From CAYXVJ01 sp050309435 (lineage in GTDB: Bacteria; Bacillota; Clostridia; Saccharofermentanales; Fastidiosipilaceae), in NCBI GenBank assembly GCA_050309435.1, contig JBNRMJ010000007.1, positions 1 through 28,665 of the forward strand: a stretch of 28,665 bases of DNA. Reading direction: 5' to 3'. A program made the position numbers and the translations under genes. Position 1 is the stretch's first letter. Each line of letters begins with the position of its first letter. Of the stretch, positions 14,841 to 20,918 are shown in pieces. The notes below the pieces were generated by a model. It worked only from the letters and a program-made list of their open reading frames with translations, was not told where the DNA came from and made no database searches.

Positions 14841-14870
14841 ATTTTAGTGTTCGGCCGAGTGTTTTGTCAA
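14841..14870 (-). promoter_or_regulatory. Promoter of tRNA-Arg
   Basis: On the minus strand a consensus -35 TTGACA (14865-14870), an 18-bp spacer and TAAAAT (14841-14846), placing the start about 6 bases before the mature tRNA. Confidence 0.75.
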
Positions 14871-14897
14871 CCGAACATGGCAGTAAAAGGACGGGCT

Positions 14898-15824
14898 TCA
14901 GCTCTTTCTCTTCTTCAGAAAAGCTGCTCCATAAGAGACAACTTCCTTGACCGTATCAACCGGCGACGAGAAAAACATTCTCACCGCATGTCCCAAAGCA
15001 TGAAAATACTGCTTGTTCCTGACATAGGTGACTGCCTGACCCGCATGGTGACGGAAATTTACATACATGCGCTCGCGAAGCGAAAGTCTGGAAAAATACT
15101 GTTTGCGAAGTTCGTGCAAGCGCTTCTCCCCTTCGATCTTGTTTTTTCCTTGAGAAATACCGCCGCTGGCATGAGCGTAGGCGACGACCTCGGACTTCGG
15201 CAGATAGGCGATCTTCAGACCGCGCTCGATGGTCTTGAGCATGGTGATATATTCCTGGCCGACCTTAATATCATCGAAACCGCCGATTGCTCTCAAGGAT
15301 TCGGTCTTGTACATAAACGTAGGCGTACCGGTAATTTTCCTGGTCAGATGATACTTCAAGAGACTTTCCTGATCGAACTGTTTCAAGGTCGGGTGTTCCC
15401 GCTTATAGAGAAAAACACCGTCGGGATTCACCATATTCAAATCGGCAAAGGACATCTCCGCGCCTGTATCCAGCATGAATGCGACCTGATGTTCGATTTT
15501 TCCGGGCAGATACTCGTCGTCATCGTCGAGGAACGTCACAAACTCTCCGGTCGCCAGATCAATGCCGATATTTCTGGCCAGAGAGCCTCCGACATTCTTT
15601 TCGTTTAAGTGATAGACAATACGAGGCTCGTCTTCGTACCGTTTCATGAATGCTACGGTTTTAGCCCTGTACTCGGAATCCGGCGGATTATCGTCGACAA
15701 CAACAATCTCGATGTTCTGATAGGTCTGTGCCAGAAGCGAAGCGAGCGCTCTGCCCAGGTAGGCCTGATCCCGTTTATAGGTCGGCATTACAATGCTGAC
15801 TTTCGGTTCCGTAGTATTCGTCAT
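14898..15824 (-). CDS. Family 2 glycosyltransferase
   Basis: A 308-aa inverting GT-A glycosyltransferase of the GT2 family, probably adding a sugar to a cell-surface polysaccharide or teichoic-type polymer. Seen: VSIVMPTYKR at the N-terminus, VVVDDNP (nucleotide binding), GGSLARNIGI, the DXD-type cluster FLDDDDEYLPGK and a GTPTFMYK segment. The C-terminal part is basic (ending FLKKRKS) and may lie on the membrane; no clear transmembrane helix is visible. Three close ATGs (15842, 15830, 15824) are possible. GGAG sits inside the first-codon region, so 15824 or 15830 is likelier. It follows the GNAT gene by 42 bases and is probably co-transcribed with it. The acceptor is unknown. Confidence 0.9.
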   Translation of the reverse strand: MTNTTEPKVSIVMPTYKRDQAYLGRALASLLAQTYQNIEIVVVDDNPPDSEYRAKTVAFMKRYEDEPRIVYHLNEKNVGGSLARNIGIDLATGEFVTFLDDDDEYLPGKIEHQVAFMLDTGAEMSFADLNMVNPDGVFLYKREHPTLKQFDQESLLKYHLTRKITGTPTFMYKTESLRAIGGFDDIKVGQEYITMLKTIERGLKIAYLPKSEVVAYAHASGGISQGKNKIEGEKRLHELRKQYFSRLSLRERMYVNFRHHAGQAVTYVRNKQYFHALGHAVRMFFSSPVDTVKEVVSYGAAFLKKRKS

Positions 15825-15866
15825 ACTCATTCTTCTCCACATTTCACTGACTTTTCATAAGAAATT

Positions 15867-16403
15867 TTAAGCTAAAACCTTCTCAAAAGCCAGACGAGGC
15901 TGCTTTCCCCGTACGTAAACCTGACCGCAGGCCGTGAAGCCCGAATTAAGCAGCGTACGCTGCATCGATTTGTTGCCATAATGTGTGTCGACCCGAAGCG
16001 ATTGATGACCGCTCTCTGCAGCCAGCTCCATGACTCTGCGCATGATCTGACCGGCATAGCCTTCTCCCTGATAAGCCACGGCGACCGCCAGACGATGGGC
16101 TACTGCGTAATTTTCTCCCTCGGTCAACCACTTGCCGTCATCGATACGATCATAAAAGGGATCCGGTCCCGAGGATAAAGTCACGTAAGCTATCACGCCA
16201 TTGAGTGTTTCGTTCGTCCGGATTTTTTCGCTGACATCCCATACATATGCATGCCCCAGCGCTATATCGTTTTCAATGACTCCCTCGTTCGGGTAGCCGT
16301 CTTGCCACTGATCGAGACCGTCGTTGGCCAACTTTACCTTCGCCTGATTAATAATCTCCATAATGGCGAAGATATCACCCGCATTAGCCTTTCTTAAACT
16401 CAT
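15867..16403 (-). CDS. GNAT-family N-acetyltransferase
   Basis: A 178-aa GCN5-related acetyltransferase. The N-terminal LRKANAGDIFAIMEII is typical of the family. The acetyl-CoA pyrophosphate loop reads QGEGYAGQIM after the strand AHRLAVAVAY, and the later VDTHYGNKSMQRTLLNSGF is the standard motif B with its Asn and aromatic end. The substrate is not predictable. The ATG at 16403 has AAGGTG 8 bases upstream and is preferred to the GTG at 16412. It has a promoter at 16459-16486 and is followed by the GT2 gene. Confidence 0.88.
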   Translation of the reverse strand: MSLRKANAGDIFAIMEIINQAKVKLANDGLDQWQDGYPNEGVIENDIALGHAYVWDVSEKIRTNETLNGVIAYVTLSSGPDPFYDRIDDGKWLTEGENYAVAHRLAVAVAYQGEGYAGQIMRRVMELAAESGHQSLRVDTHYGNKSMQRTLLNSGFTACGQVYVRGKQPRLAFEKVLA

Positions 16404-16431
16404 ACTTTGCACACCTTAATATCGTTAATTG

Positions 16432-16451
16432 GTTGAATTTCAAGATTCAAC
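16432..16451. promoter_or_regulatory. Perfect inverted repeat in the GNAT leader (possible operator)
   Basis: GTTGAAT and ATTCAAC are perfectly inverted around a 6-base spacer. The element lies just downstream of the predicted GNAT transcription start. It could be a repressor site or a small mRNA hairpin; no known regulator is recognised. Confidence 0.4.
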
Positions 16452-16458
16452 AAGGCTA

Positions 16459-16486
16459 AGTATACTGTTTTGCGAGAAAGAAACAA
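16459..16486 (-). promoter_or_regulatory. Promoter of the GNAT-GT2 unit
   Basis: On the minus strand TTGTTT (16481-16486), a 16-bp spacer and TATACT (16459-16464), upstream of the inverted repeat and about 56 bases from the ATG at 16403. Confidence 0.5.
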
Positions 16487-16558
16487 TACGATTTGTTCTC
16501 CCGGCCCACGGGTAAAACCAGCAATAGCTTTAGTATACGCACCTTCCTCATCTTTATA

Positions 16559-16567
16559 TGTTAAAAT
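16559..16567 (+). promoter_or_regulatory. Extended -10 promoter of the GH125 gene
   Basis: TGT immediately followed by TAAAAT (16562-16567), about 37 bases before the ATG at 16604. The -35 is weak. Confidence 0.42.
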
Positions 16568-16603
16568 CTTCTGGATATAAATGTGACTTTTAGGAGGTCC
16601 TTC

Positions 16604-17929
16604 ATGGCAACATTTAATTTAAAACGCAGCGCCCGCATGGTCGAGCGTATTGCTGAAATTCGCGCCCTCATGCCTCAAAACGAGAAGCTTGCCGATATGT
16701 TTGAAACTTGCTACGTCTCCACGCTGGAAACGACAACGGCCATTATGCCCGACGGCAGCAGCTACGTTATGACAGGCGATATTCCCGCGATGTGGCTGCG
16801 TGACTCCACATCTCAAGTCCGTCATTACATCCCCGAGGCGAAGGACGATCCCGAACTGGCGAATATTCTGGCCGGTCTGATCAAGCGTCAGATGGATATG
16901 GTCCTGCTCGACAACTACGCCAACGCCTTCAACGAAGAACCCAACGGAGCGAAGTGGGATCAGGATCGCACGGACTTCGATCATCCCCAGATCTGGGAGC
17001 GCAAGTACGAAGTCGACTCGCTCTGCGCGGCGATTCATCTGGCCCACGATTACTGGCAGGCTACCGGCGATACATCGGTTTTTACTGCCGAAGTAAAGAA
17101 GGCCCTCTCTGAAATTACGGATACCTTCTCACGGGAGCAATATCATTTCGAAAAGTCTTCTTACTTCTTCGAGCGTGATGTACCCCCGGAACTCGTCAAG
17201 ACAGAGACACTGCCCAACGAAGGTCGCGGTGCGAAGGTCGCTTATACCGGCATGACCTGGTCGGGCTTTCGTCCCAGCGACGATGCCTGTGAATACGGCT
17301 ATCTGATCCCCTCAAACATGTATGCGGTCGTGGCTCTCAAGGACTCGGCACATATCTTTACGGATGTTTACGGCGATGAAGCCGAGGCCGGGCGCGCACT
17401 GAAGCTGGCCGGCGAAATTGACGACGGCATTCAAAAGTACGGTATCGTGGAGATTGAAGGCTTCGGTCCCTGCTATGCCTACGAAACAGATGGCCTCGGA
17501 AATTATGTCTTCATGGATGATGCCAACGTCCCCAGTTTGCTGGCTGCTCCCTGGCTTGGTTATGTCAGCGCGGATGACGAAATTTATCAGAACACCAGAC
17601 GCTTCGTCCTCTCCAAGGCCAACCCCTTCTATTATGAAGGAACACACGGTAAAGGAGTCGGCAGCCCGCACACACCGCCGGAGCATATCTGGCCGATCGC
17701 CCTGGTCATTCAAGGCTTGACGACAAACGACTTTACCGAGAAGGAAGAGCTCCTCAAGATGCTCTTGAACACCGATGCCGGCACCAGTCAGATGCACGAG
17801 AGCTTCCACGTCGAAGATCCCGCCAACTTCACTCGCGAATGGTTCGCCTGGGCCAACAGCATGTTTGCTCAGTACGTCCTTGATCTGGCGAAAACCGAAG
17901 AAGGCCGTGCCATTCTCGCCCGCGCCTGA
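16604..17929 (+). CDS. GH125 exo-alpha-1,6-mannosidase (metal-independent)
   Basis: A 441-aa cytoplasmic enzyme of glycoside hydrolase family 125 (formerly DUF1237), an (alpha/alpha)6-barrel inverting mannosidase that trims non-reducing alpha-1,6-mannose. Diagnostic segments: TGDIPAMWLRDSTSQVRHYI (57-76), the pocket GMTWSGFRPSDDACEYGYLI (216-235), GSPHTPPEHIWPIAL (353-367) and MHESFHVEDP (397-406). By alignment from memory with Clostridium perfringens GH125, the catalytic acid is Asp226 or Asp227 and the base Glu399. Length is typical and there is no signal peptide, so it acts on imported oligosaccharides. The ATG at 16604 follows TAGGAGG by 6 bases; a GTG at 16583 would put the ribosome site inside the gene. 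It is monocistronic, with a terminator at 17952. Confidence 0.95.
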   Translation: MATFNLKRSARMVERIAEIRALMPQNEKLADMFETCYVSTLETTTAIMPDGSSYVMTGDIPAMWLRDSTSQVRHYIPEAKDDPELANILAGLIKRQMDMVLLDNYANAFNEEPNGAKWDQDRTDFDHPQIWERKYEVDSLCAAIHLAHDYWQATGDTSVFTAEVKKALSEITDTFSREQYHFEKSSYFFERDVPPELVKTETLPNEGRGAKVAYTGMTWSGFRPSDDACEYGYLIPSNMYAVVALKDSAHIFTDVYGDEAEAGRALKLAGEIDDGIQKYGIVEIEGFGPCYAYETDGLGNYVFMDDANVPSLLAAPWLGYVSADDEIYQNTRRFVLSKANPFYYEGTHGKGVGSPHTPPEHIWPIALVIQGLTTNDFTEKEELLKMLLNTDAGTSQMHESFHVEDPANFTREWFAWANSMFAQYVLDLAKTEEGRAILARA

Positions 17930-17951
17930 TCGCCTCCGAATGAACTGAAAC

Positions 17952-17987
17952 AAAAGCAGTCGCTCCAATGGAACGACTGCTTTTTCA
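17952..17987 (+). terminator. Terminator after the GH125 gene (possibly bidirectional)
   Basis: GCAGTCG and CGACTGC flank TCC-AAT-GGA (one mismatch between), followed by TTTTT on the plus strand. On the minus strand the flank TTTTGTTT is weaker but could also end the SixA-CHAD/DUF4870 transcript, whose last gene stops at 18013. Confidence 0.8.
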
Positions 17988-18012
17988 TAAAACGATGTAA
18001 TCAGCGGATGAA

Positions 18013-18486
18013 TCAGAAACGATTGCCGTTTCCGGACCCGCCCACGGCTCGTTCGAGTTTTTCCGCCCAGGGGAAGAAACCCGGCATCTGCCAAACCGTC
18101 CATTTGGAAAAGCCCTGGTAAGCGGCGTAAGCCAAAAAGACCCAGACGGTTAAGTTGAAGAGAAAGCCGATCAGACCCATTAATATCGCCCCGATGCCAA
18201 AGGTCAGGATACCGATGACGACAGCCAAAAAGGACAAAATCAGATTCACGATGGCGACAATGACCGTCAGGACAAAGCTCTGGGCGGCCGAGTAACGCAC
18301 CAGCAGACTTTGGCGCTCCATGAAAAGCAGAATCAAGGGTAAGATCCAACTGAGGATACCGCCGACCTCCGGTATCCAGCCGATTACGATCGGTCCCAGA
18401 TAGGCGACCAGCACAAGGAAACGGGCATCGGAGTTTCCGATGGAGCTGTTGTGAGGCGAAAACTGCATCTTATTTCGATTATCCAT
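18013..18486 (-). CDS. Small DUF4870/Tic20-like membrane protein
   Basis: A 157-aa membrane protein of unknown function. Hydrophobic helices lie near 23-50 (YLGPIVIGWIPEV...WILPLILLFM), 68-92 and 97-122. The arrangement, including LLVRYSAAQSFVLT, resembles the DUF4870 family, in which a short loop with VRxHAxQS precedes a double helix. The C-terminal tail is cytoplasmic with a Gly-rich end (VGGSGNGNRF). The start at 18486 has AAGGAG 8 bases upstream. It begins 4 bases after the SixA-CHAD stop and is surely co-transcribed with it, so a joint role is possible but undefined. Confidence 0.75.
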   Translation of the reverse strand: MDNRNKMQFSPHNSSIGNSDARFLVLVAYLGPIVIGWIPEVGGILSWILPLILLFMERQSLLVRYSAAQSFVLTVIVAIVNLILSFLAVVIGILTFGIGAILMGLIGFLFNLTVWVFLAYAAYQGFSKWTVWQMPGFFPWAEKLERAVGGSGNGNRF

Positions 18487-18490
18487 AATT

Positions 18491-19789
18491 TCACTCCTTA
18501 TTCTTGAATAAGTTAATTATATGCTCCTCTTCTTTCTCCAACTGTTTCACATAGGACAAAATTTCATCTTTTTCACCTTCCGAAAGCTGCTTTCGAGAAA
18601 TCTCTTCCAGGATTTCCCGATGCCTGTGATGATCGCATAAAGCACCGAGTCGATCCTGAAGTTCCTTTAGTCTCACGATCTCCTTTTCTCTGATTCGCGG
18701 CAGAAGATAGTCCAGGAGTTCCAGCACATAACGGGTCTTTTTCGTCAGGATACGGAGCTGATGAAGCTCATCATAGTTTAAATTATGTATATGGCGGACA
18801 CTGCGGTTGATCTGGCTTCGCCAGGCATCCAGGCGCTGAATATCGAACGCCTTGTCTTCTTTTAGCATCTGATCCGAAAGATAGCTTTCTACTGTTTTCC
18901 GACCGATTTTTAAACTACCGTCCCGGCGTTTCTTTAGAACGGCTTTGGCCTCTGCCCGGCGCTCTTCTTTCAGATACTTTAGTAATGAAGGCTCCTGTAT
19001 ACTCTTGCCGTTTTCCTGCTGAAGTTTATTCTGATAATCCCGGATTAATACATCGATCTCACGTAAACGAGCCAGAGCATTCGATGATTTTCTCAAGGCA
19101 TCCTGTATCTCTTTGTAGTCCTTTTTCCTGATTGGCAGACAAGGCTGATAGAAACTAAGCAGCGAGCGTAGCATTCTTGTTTCCACTCGGAAACGATGCA
19201 CCGTATCAGGATGATCGATTTCGTCTTCGAGTCGCGCTTCTGCCTTTTGGATCTGTGTCAATCGTTCCTTGATCGCTTTATGCTTCTGCCGTTTGATTTT
19301 CTTAATCTTCTTGGGTTTCAGGTACCAGAGCAATTCGCCGCGAAGCTGCCCGGCATCCAAGTCGACCTTCAAAGCGGCACATCCCCCCTTGGCAAAGGAG
19401 ATTTCTTCCCCCGAGATTTTTTTCGTCCACTGACTCAAGTAAGGTTCATGACCGACGATAAAAACGATCGAGACGGTCTTCTTTGGCAGGAGAAGTTCAT
19501 GAAGGTGATCAAGAGTGTCTCCCGCCAGGCAGTCATGCGTTTCGACCGGCGTCCATCCGCTAAGATCGGCCAGGATCCCGGCTGTCTGCAGAGATCGGCG
19601 TTTCGGACTCGATAGTATCTCGACAGTGCTGTTCGGCGACTTCTCCCAATCACGAATGCGATCAATCAATTGCAAGAAGAATGCCCTTAAAACCGGCTGC
19701 GCTTCTGCGGTCAGACTCCGGTCTCGATCCGCTATGCCTGAATCCCGCGCGACAGCTTCTCCGTGTCGCAAGAACAATAAATACATCAT
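18491..19789 (-). CDS. SixA-type phosphohistidine phosphatase fused to a CHAD domain
   Basis: A 432-aa two-domain protein. Residues 1-155 are a histidine-phosphatase (SixA-like) domain: LRHGEA with nucleophile His9, SSPKRRSLQTA and VGHEPYL with second catalytic His113. A very basic linker (KPKKIKKIKRQKHK, 158-171) leads to a CHAD domain (about 165-425) with its conserved His/Arg/Lys helices: VHRFRVETRMLRSLLSFY (197-214), LARLREIDVL and ELHQLRILTKKTRYVLELL (341-359), then LQDRLGALCDHH. CHAD domains bind polyphosphate through these basic residues; SixA removes phosphate from phosphohistidine proteins. Fusion suggests polyphosphate-linked phosphatase control (inference). Start 19789: ATG with AGGAG 6 bases upstream; the next codon is also ATG. 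Confidence 0.9.
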   Translation of the reverse strand: MMYLLFLRHGEAVARDSGIADRDRSLTAEAQPVLRAFFLQLIDRIRDWEKSPNSTVEILSSPKRRSLQTAGILADLSGWTPVETHDCLAGDTLDHLHELLLPKKTVSIVFIVGHEPYLSQWTKKISGEEISFAKGGCAALKVDLDAGQLRGELLWYLKPKKIKKIKRQKHKAIKERLTQIQKAEARLEDEIDHPDTVHRFRVETRMLRSLLSFYQPCLPIRKKDYKEIQDALRKSSNALARLREIDVLIRDYQNKLQQENGKSIQEPSLLKYLKEERRAEAKAVLKKRRDGSLKIGRKTVESYLSDQMLKEDKAFDIQRLDAWRSQINRSVRHIHNLNYDELHQLRILTKKTRYVLELLDYLLPRIREKEIVRLKELQDRLGALCDHHRHREILEEISRKQLSEGEKDEILSYVKQLEKEEEHIINLFKNKE

Positions 19790-19845
19790 CCGCCTCTCCT
19801 CTACCCTTTATCGGCCCGGTTCTTCGGCTTGCGATGACATTTACT

Positions 19846-19854
19846 CTTATATCA
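19846..19854 (-). promoter_or_regulatory. Extended -10 promoter of the SixA-CHAD operon
   Basis: On the minus strand TGA is followed directly by TATAAG (19846-19851), about 57 bases before the ATG. A small hairpin (CTATC/GATAG) lies just upstream. No good -35. Confidence 0.42.
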
Positions 19855-19903
19855 CTATCGTAGCAGATAGCCCGCTGCAGTCCGGTAAGAAAATATCCGA
19901 AAT

Positions 19904-19926
19904 GCAAAAAAGACGCCGATCCGGCG
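19904..19926 (-). terminator. Intrinsic terminator of the candidate small RNA
   Basis: On the minus strand GACGCCG-gat-CGGCGTC is followed by TTTTTT. No protein gene on this strand ends nearby, so it implies a non-coding transcript coming from the right. Confidence 0.8.
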
Positions 19927-19959
19927 TCATCTGCAGCAGAGTGAATGAATTTTATCTAA

Positions 19960-20076
19960 GAGGGGCGGTTCATGCCAAAAGGAGGAAAGGCATAAACCAA
20001 AGCAAAATCCCGAGCCACTACTCTCGGGATTTCCGCTTGGAGGAAGGAAATGAAAAAGAATCTTGCTAATTACTAG
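19960..20076 (+). other. Two mini reading frames with strong ribosome sites, opposite the small RNA
   Basis: Read on the plus strand, GAGGGG (19960-19965) precedes an ATG at 19972 encoding MPKGGKA, and GGAGG (20039-20043) precedes an ATG at 20050, spacing 6, encoding MKKNLANY. They may be real leader peptides, or only the mirror image of C-rich segments of a minus-strand RNA. I see no plus-strand promoter or terminator for them. Confidence 0.25.
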
Positions 20077-20101
20077 CACCTTCTGTCTCTGCTCTGAGTA
20101 C

Positions 20102-20110
20102 ATTATCGCA
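20102..20110 (-). promoter_or_regulatory. Extended -10 promoter of the candidate small RNA
   Basis: On the minus strand TGC directly precedes GATAAT (20102-20107). A TTGCGA hexamer lies upstream but 22 bases away, which is too far for a normal -35. Confidence 0.4.
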
Positions 20111-20251
20111 GGTAAATGTGATGAGACTTTCGCAAAAATGTGAAAAATTGTGTCATTTTTCCGTCATGATCGATCTCTTTTCAAAATAAACAGATGAATC
20201 GGATACCCGATCGGACAAATGCTACGATTTCGTATCGGCATCTTAGGCTAC

Positions 20252-20313
20252 AATGAAATAAGTTAAGCCAGCCTGCACCGGCTTCGGGCACAGTGGAAAA
20301 AGTCCCGTGCCCG
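20252..20313 (+). promoter_or_regulatory. Promoter and structured leader of the DsbA-like gene
   Basis: TACAAT, at about 20250-20255, is the best -10 upstream of the DsbA-like gene; its -35 is poor. The roughly 80-base leader contains a hairpin CGGGCAC (20285-20291) / GTGCCCG (20307-20313) with an inner GGA/TCC stem. There is no T-tract, so this is not an intrinsic terminator. No known riboswitch class is recognised. Confidence 0.35.
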
Positions 20314-20341
20314 GCATGTACAGATAGAAAGGAATGACGAC

Positions 20342-20836
20342 GTGAGACATTTAGAATTCTTTTTCGACTACGAGTGTCCTTACTGTAAAAGAGGATATGA
20401 AAATCTCCTCGAGCTGCTCAAGGAGCACGATGACATCAAGGTTACCTGGCGCCCTTGCGAATCGCATCCCCGTCCCGAGGACCATCCCCCGCATACGGAT
20501 CTGGCACTTCAGGGTTTGTTTTTCGTGATGGATAAGGGCTATGACGTCCTCGCTTATCACGAGCGCCTGTTCAAGGCCTTACACGTAGATCGGATCGATG
20601 TCGAAGATGCGGCCGTACTGGCCGATTATGTCAGTGATCTTGTCGACCGCGACAGTTACTACACGGCTCTGGTCGACGGCACGTATAAGCAGATCCAGGA
20701 AGACGGTAACGACTACGCCTATGAAGAAAACGATGTCTGGTTCCTCCCTGCATTTCGTATGGACGGTAAGAAACTGGATGCTCAAGGCGGCATCGGTGTA
20801 TCCAGAGACGAAATCGCCGATTTCCTGAAAGCATAA
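20342..20836 (+). CDS. DsbA/FrnE-like thioredoxin-fold oxidoreductase
   Basis: A 164-aa DsbA-family protein without a signal peptide, so probably cytoplasmic. The N-terminal strand HLEFFFDYECPYCKRGYE holds the redox motif CPYC (Cys12, Cys15). A helical insert follows (about 45-110), and VWFLPAFRMDGKKL carries the cis-proline next to the last strand. It is shorter than the usual 200-aa FrnE type. It should act in thiol-disulfide exchange or stress response; the partner is unknown. The start is a GTG at 20342 with AAAGGA 8 bases upstream. An ATG within that spacer only opens a three-codon frame (ATGACGACGTGA) that ends over the GTG. It is followed by a terminator shared with murE. Confidence 0.87.
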   Translation: MRHLEFFFDYECPYCKRGYENLLELLKEHDDIKVTWRPCESHPRPEDHPPHTDLALQGLFFVMDKGYDVLAYHERLFKALHVDRIDVEDAAVLADYVSDLVDRDSYYTALVDGTYKQIQEDGNDYAYEENDVWFLPAFRMDGKKLDAQGGIGVSRDEIADFLKA

Positions 20837-20855
20837 ATCTTATCAAGCCAATAAG

Positions 20856-20895
20856 AAAAGCAGAAGCCACTTTAAGAGGGTTTCTGCTTTTTATT
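20856..20895. terminator. Bidirectional terminator between the DsbA-like and murE-like genes
   Basis: AAAAGCAGAA (20856-20865) and TTCTGCTTTT (20882-20891) form the stem. The plus strand continues TATTT, while the minus strand reads TTTTCTTATT after the stem, so it can stop both convergent transcripts. Confidence 0.85.
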
Positions 20896-20918
20896 TGAAA
20901 TCACAAATAAGGCGAAAA

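Larger units (their letters stand above)
19904..20096 (-). ncRNA. Candidate C-rich small RNA (about 190 nt)
   Basis: No protein gene explains this minus-strand unit: an extended -10 (20102-20110) at one end and a T6 terminator at the other. The RNA would have a 7-bp closing helix (AGCAGAG from 20087-20093 with CTCTGCT from 19935-19941). A strong hairpin AAATCCCGAG/CTCGGGATTT (about 20006-20033) is flanked by CCAA/TTGG, and a small hairpin ATGCC/GGCAT has loop TTTCCTCCTTTT. Three C-rich segments are exposed: CATTTCCTTCCTCC, the CCTCC loop, and GAACCGCCCCTC. All can pair with ribosome-binding sites, as in the csRNAs of streptococci and other Gram-positive regulatory RNAs. The family is not recognised. 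A 59-codon frame without a ribosome site crosses it and is not believed. Confidence 0.5.

Noticed and set aside
14703..15608. A 301-codon plus-strand frame
   Set aside because: It begins in the repeat array (MVCIGQKYMVCIGQKYM), crosses the tRNA-Arg gene and is antisense to the clear GT2 gene.
17312..18349. A 345-codon minus-strand frame
   Set aside because: Antisense to the GH125 gene; it crosses the terminator at 17952-17987 and overlaps the DUF4870-like gene in another frame.
19904..20110. T-box, known riboswitch or 6S RNA
   Set aside because: No T-box AGGGTGGNACCGCG sequence is present, no coding gene follows the terminator on that strand, and the usual 6S central bubble could not be shown by eye. 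It is kept as an unassigned RNA.
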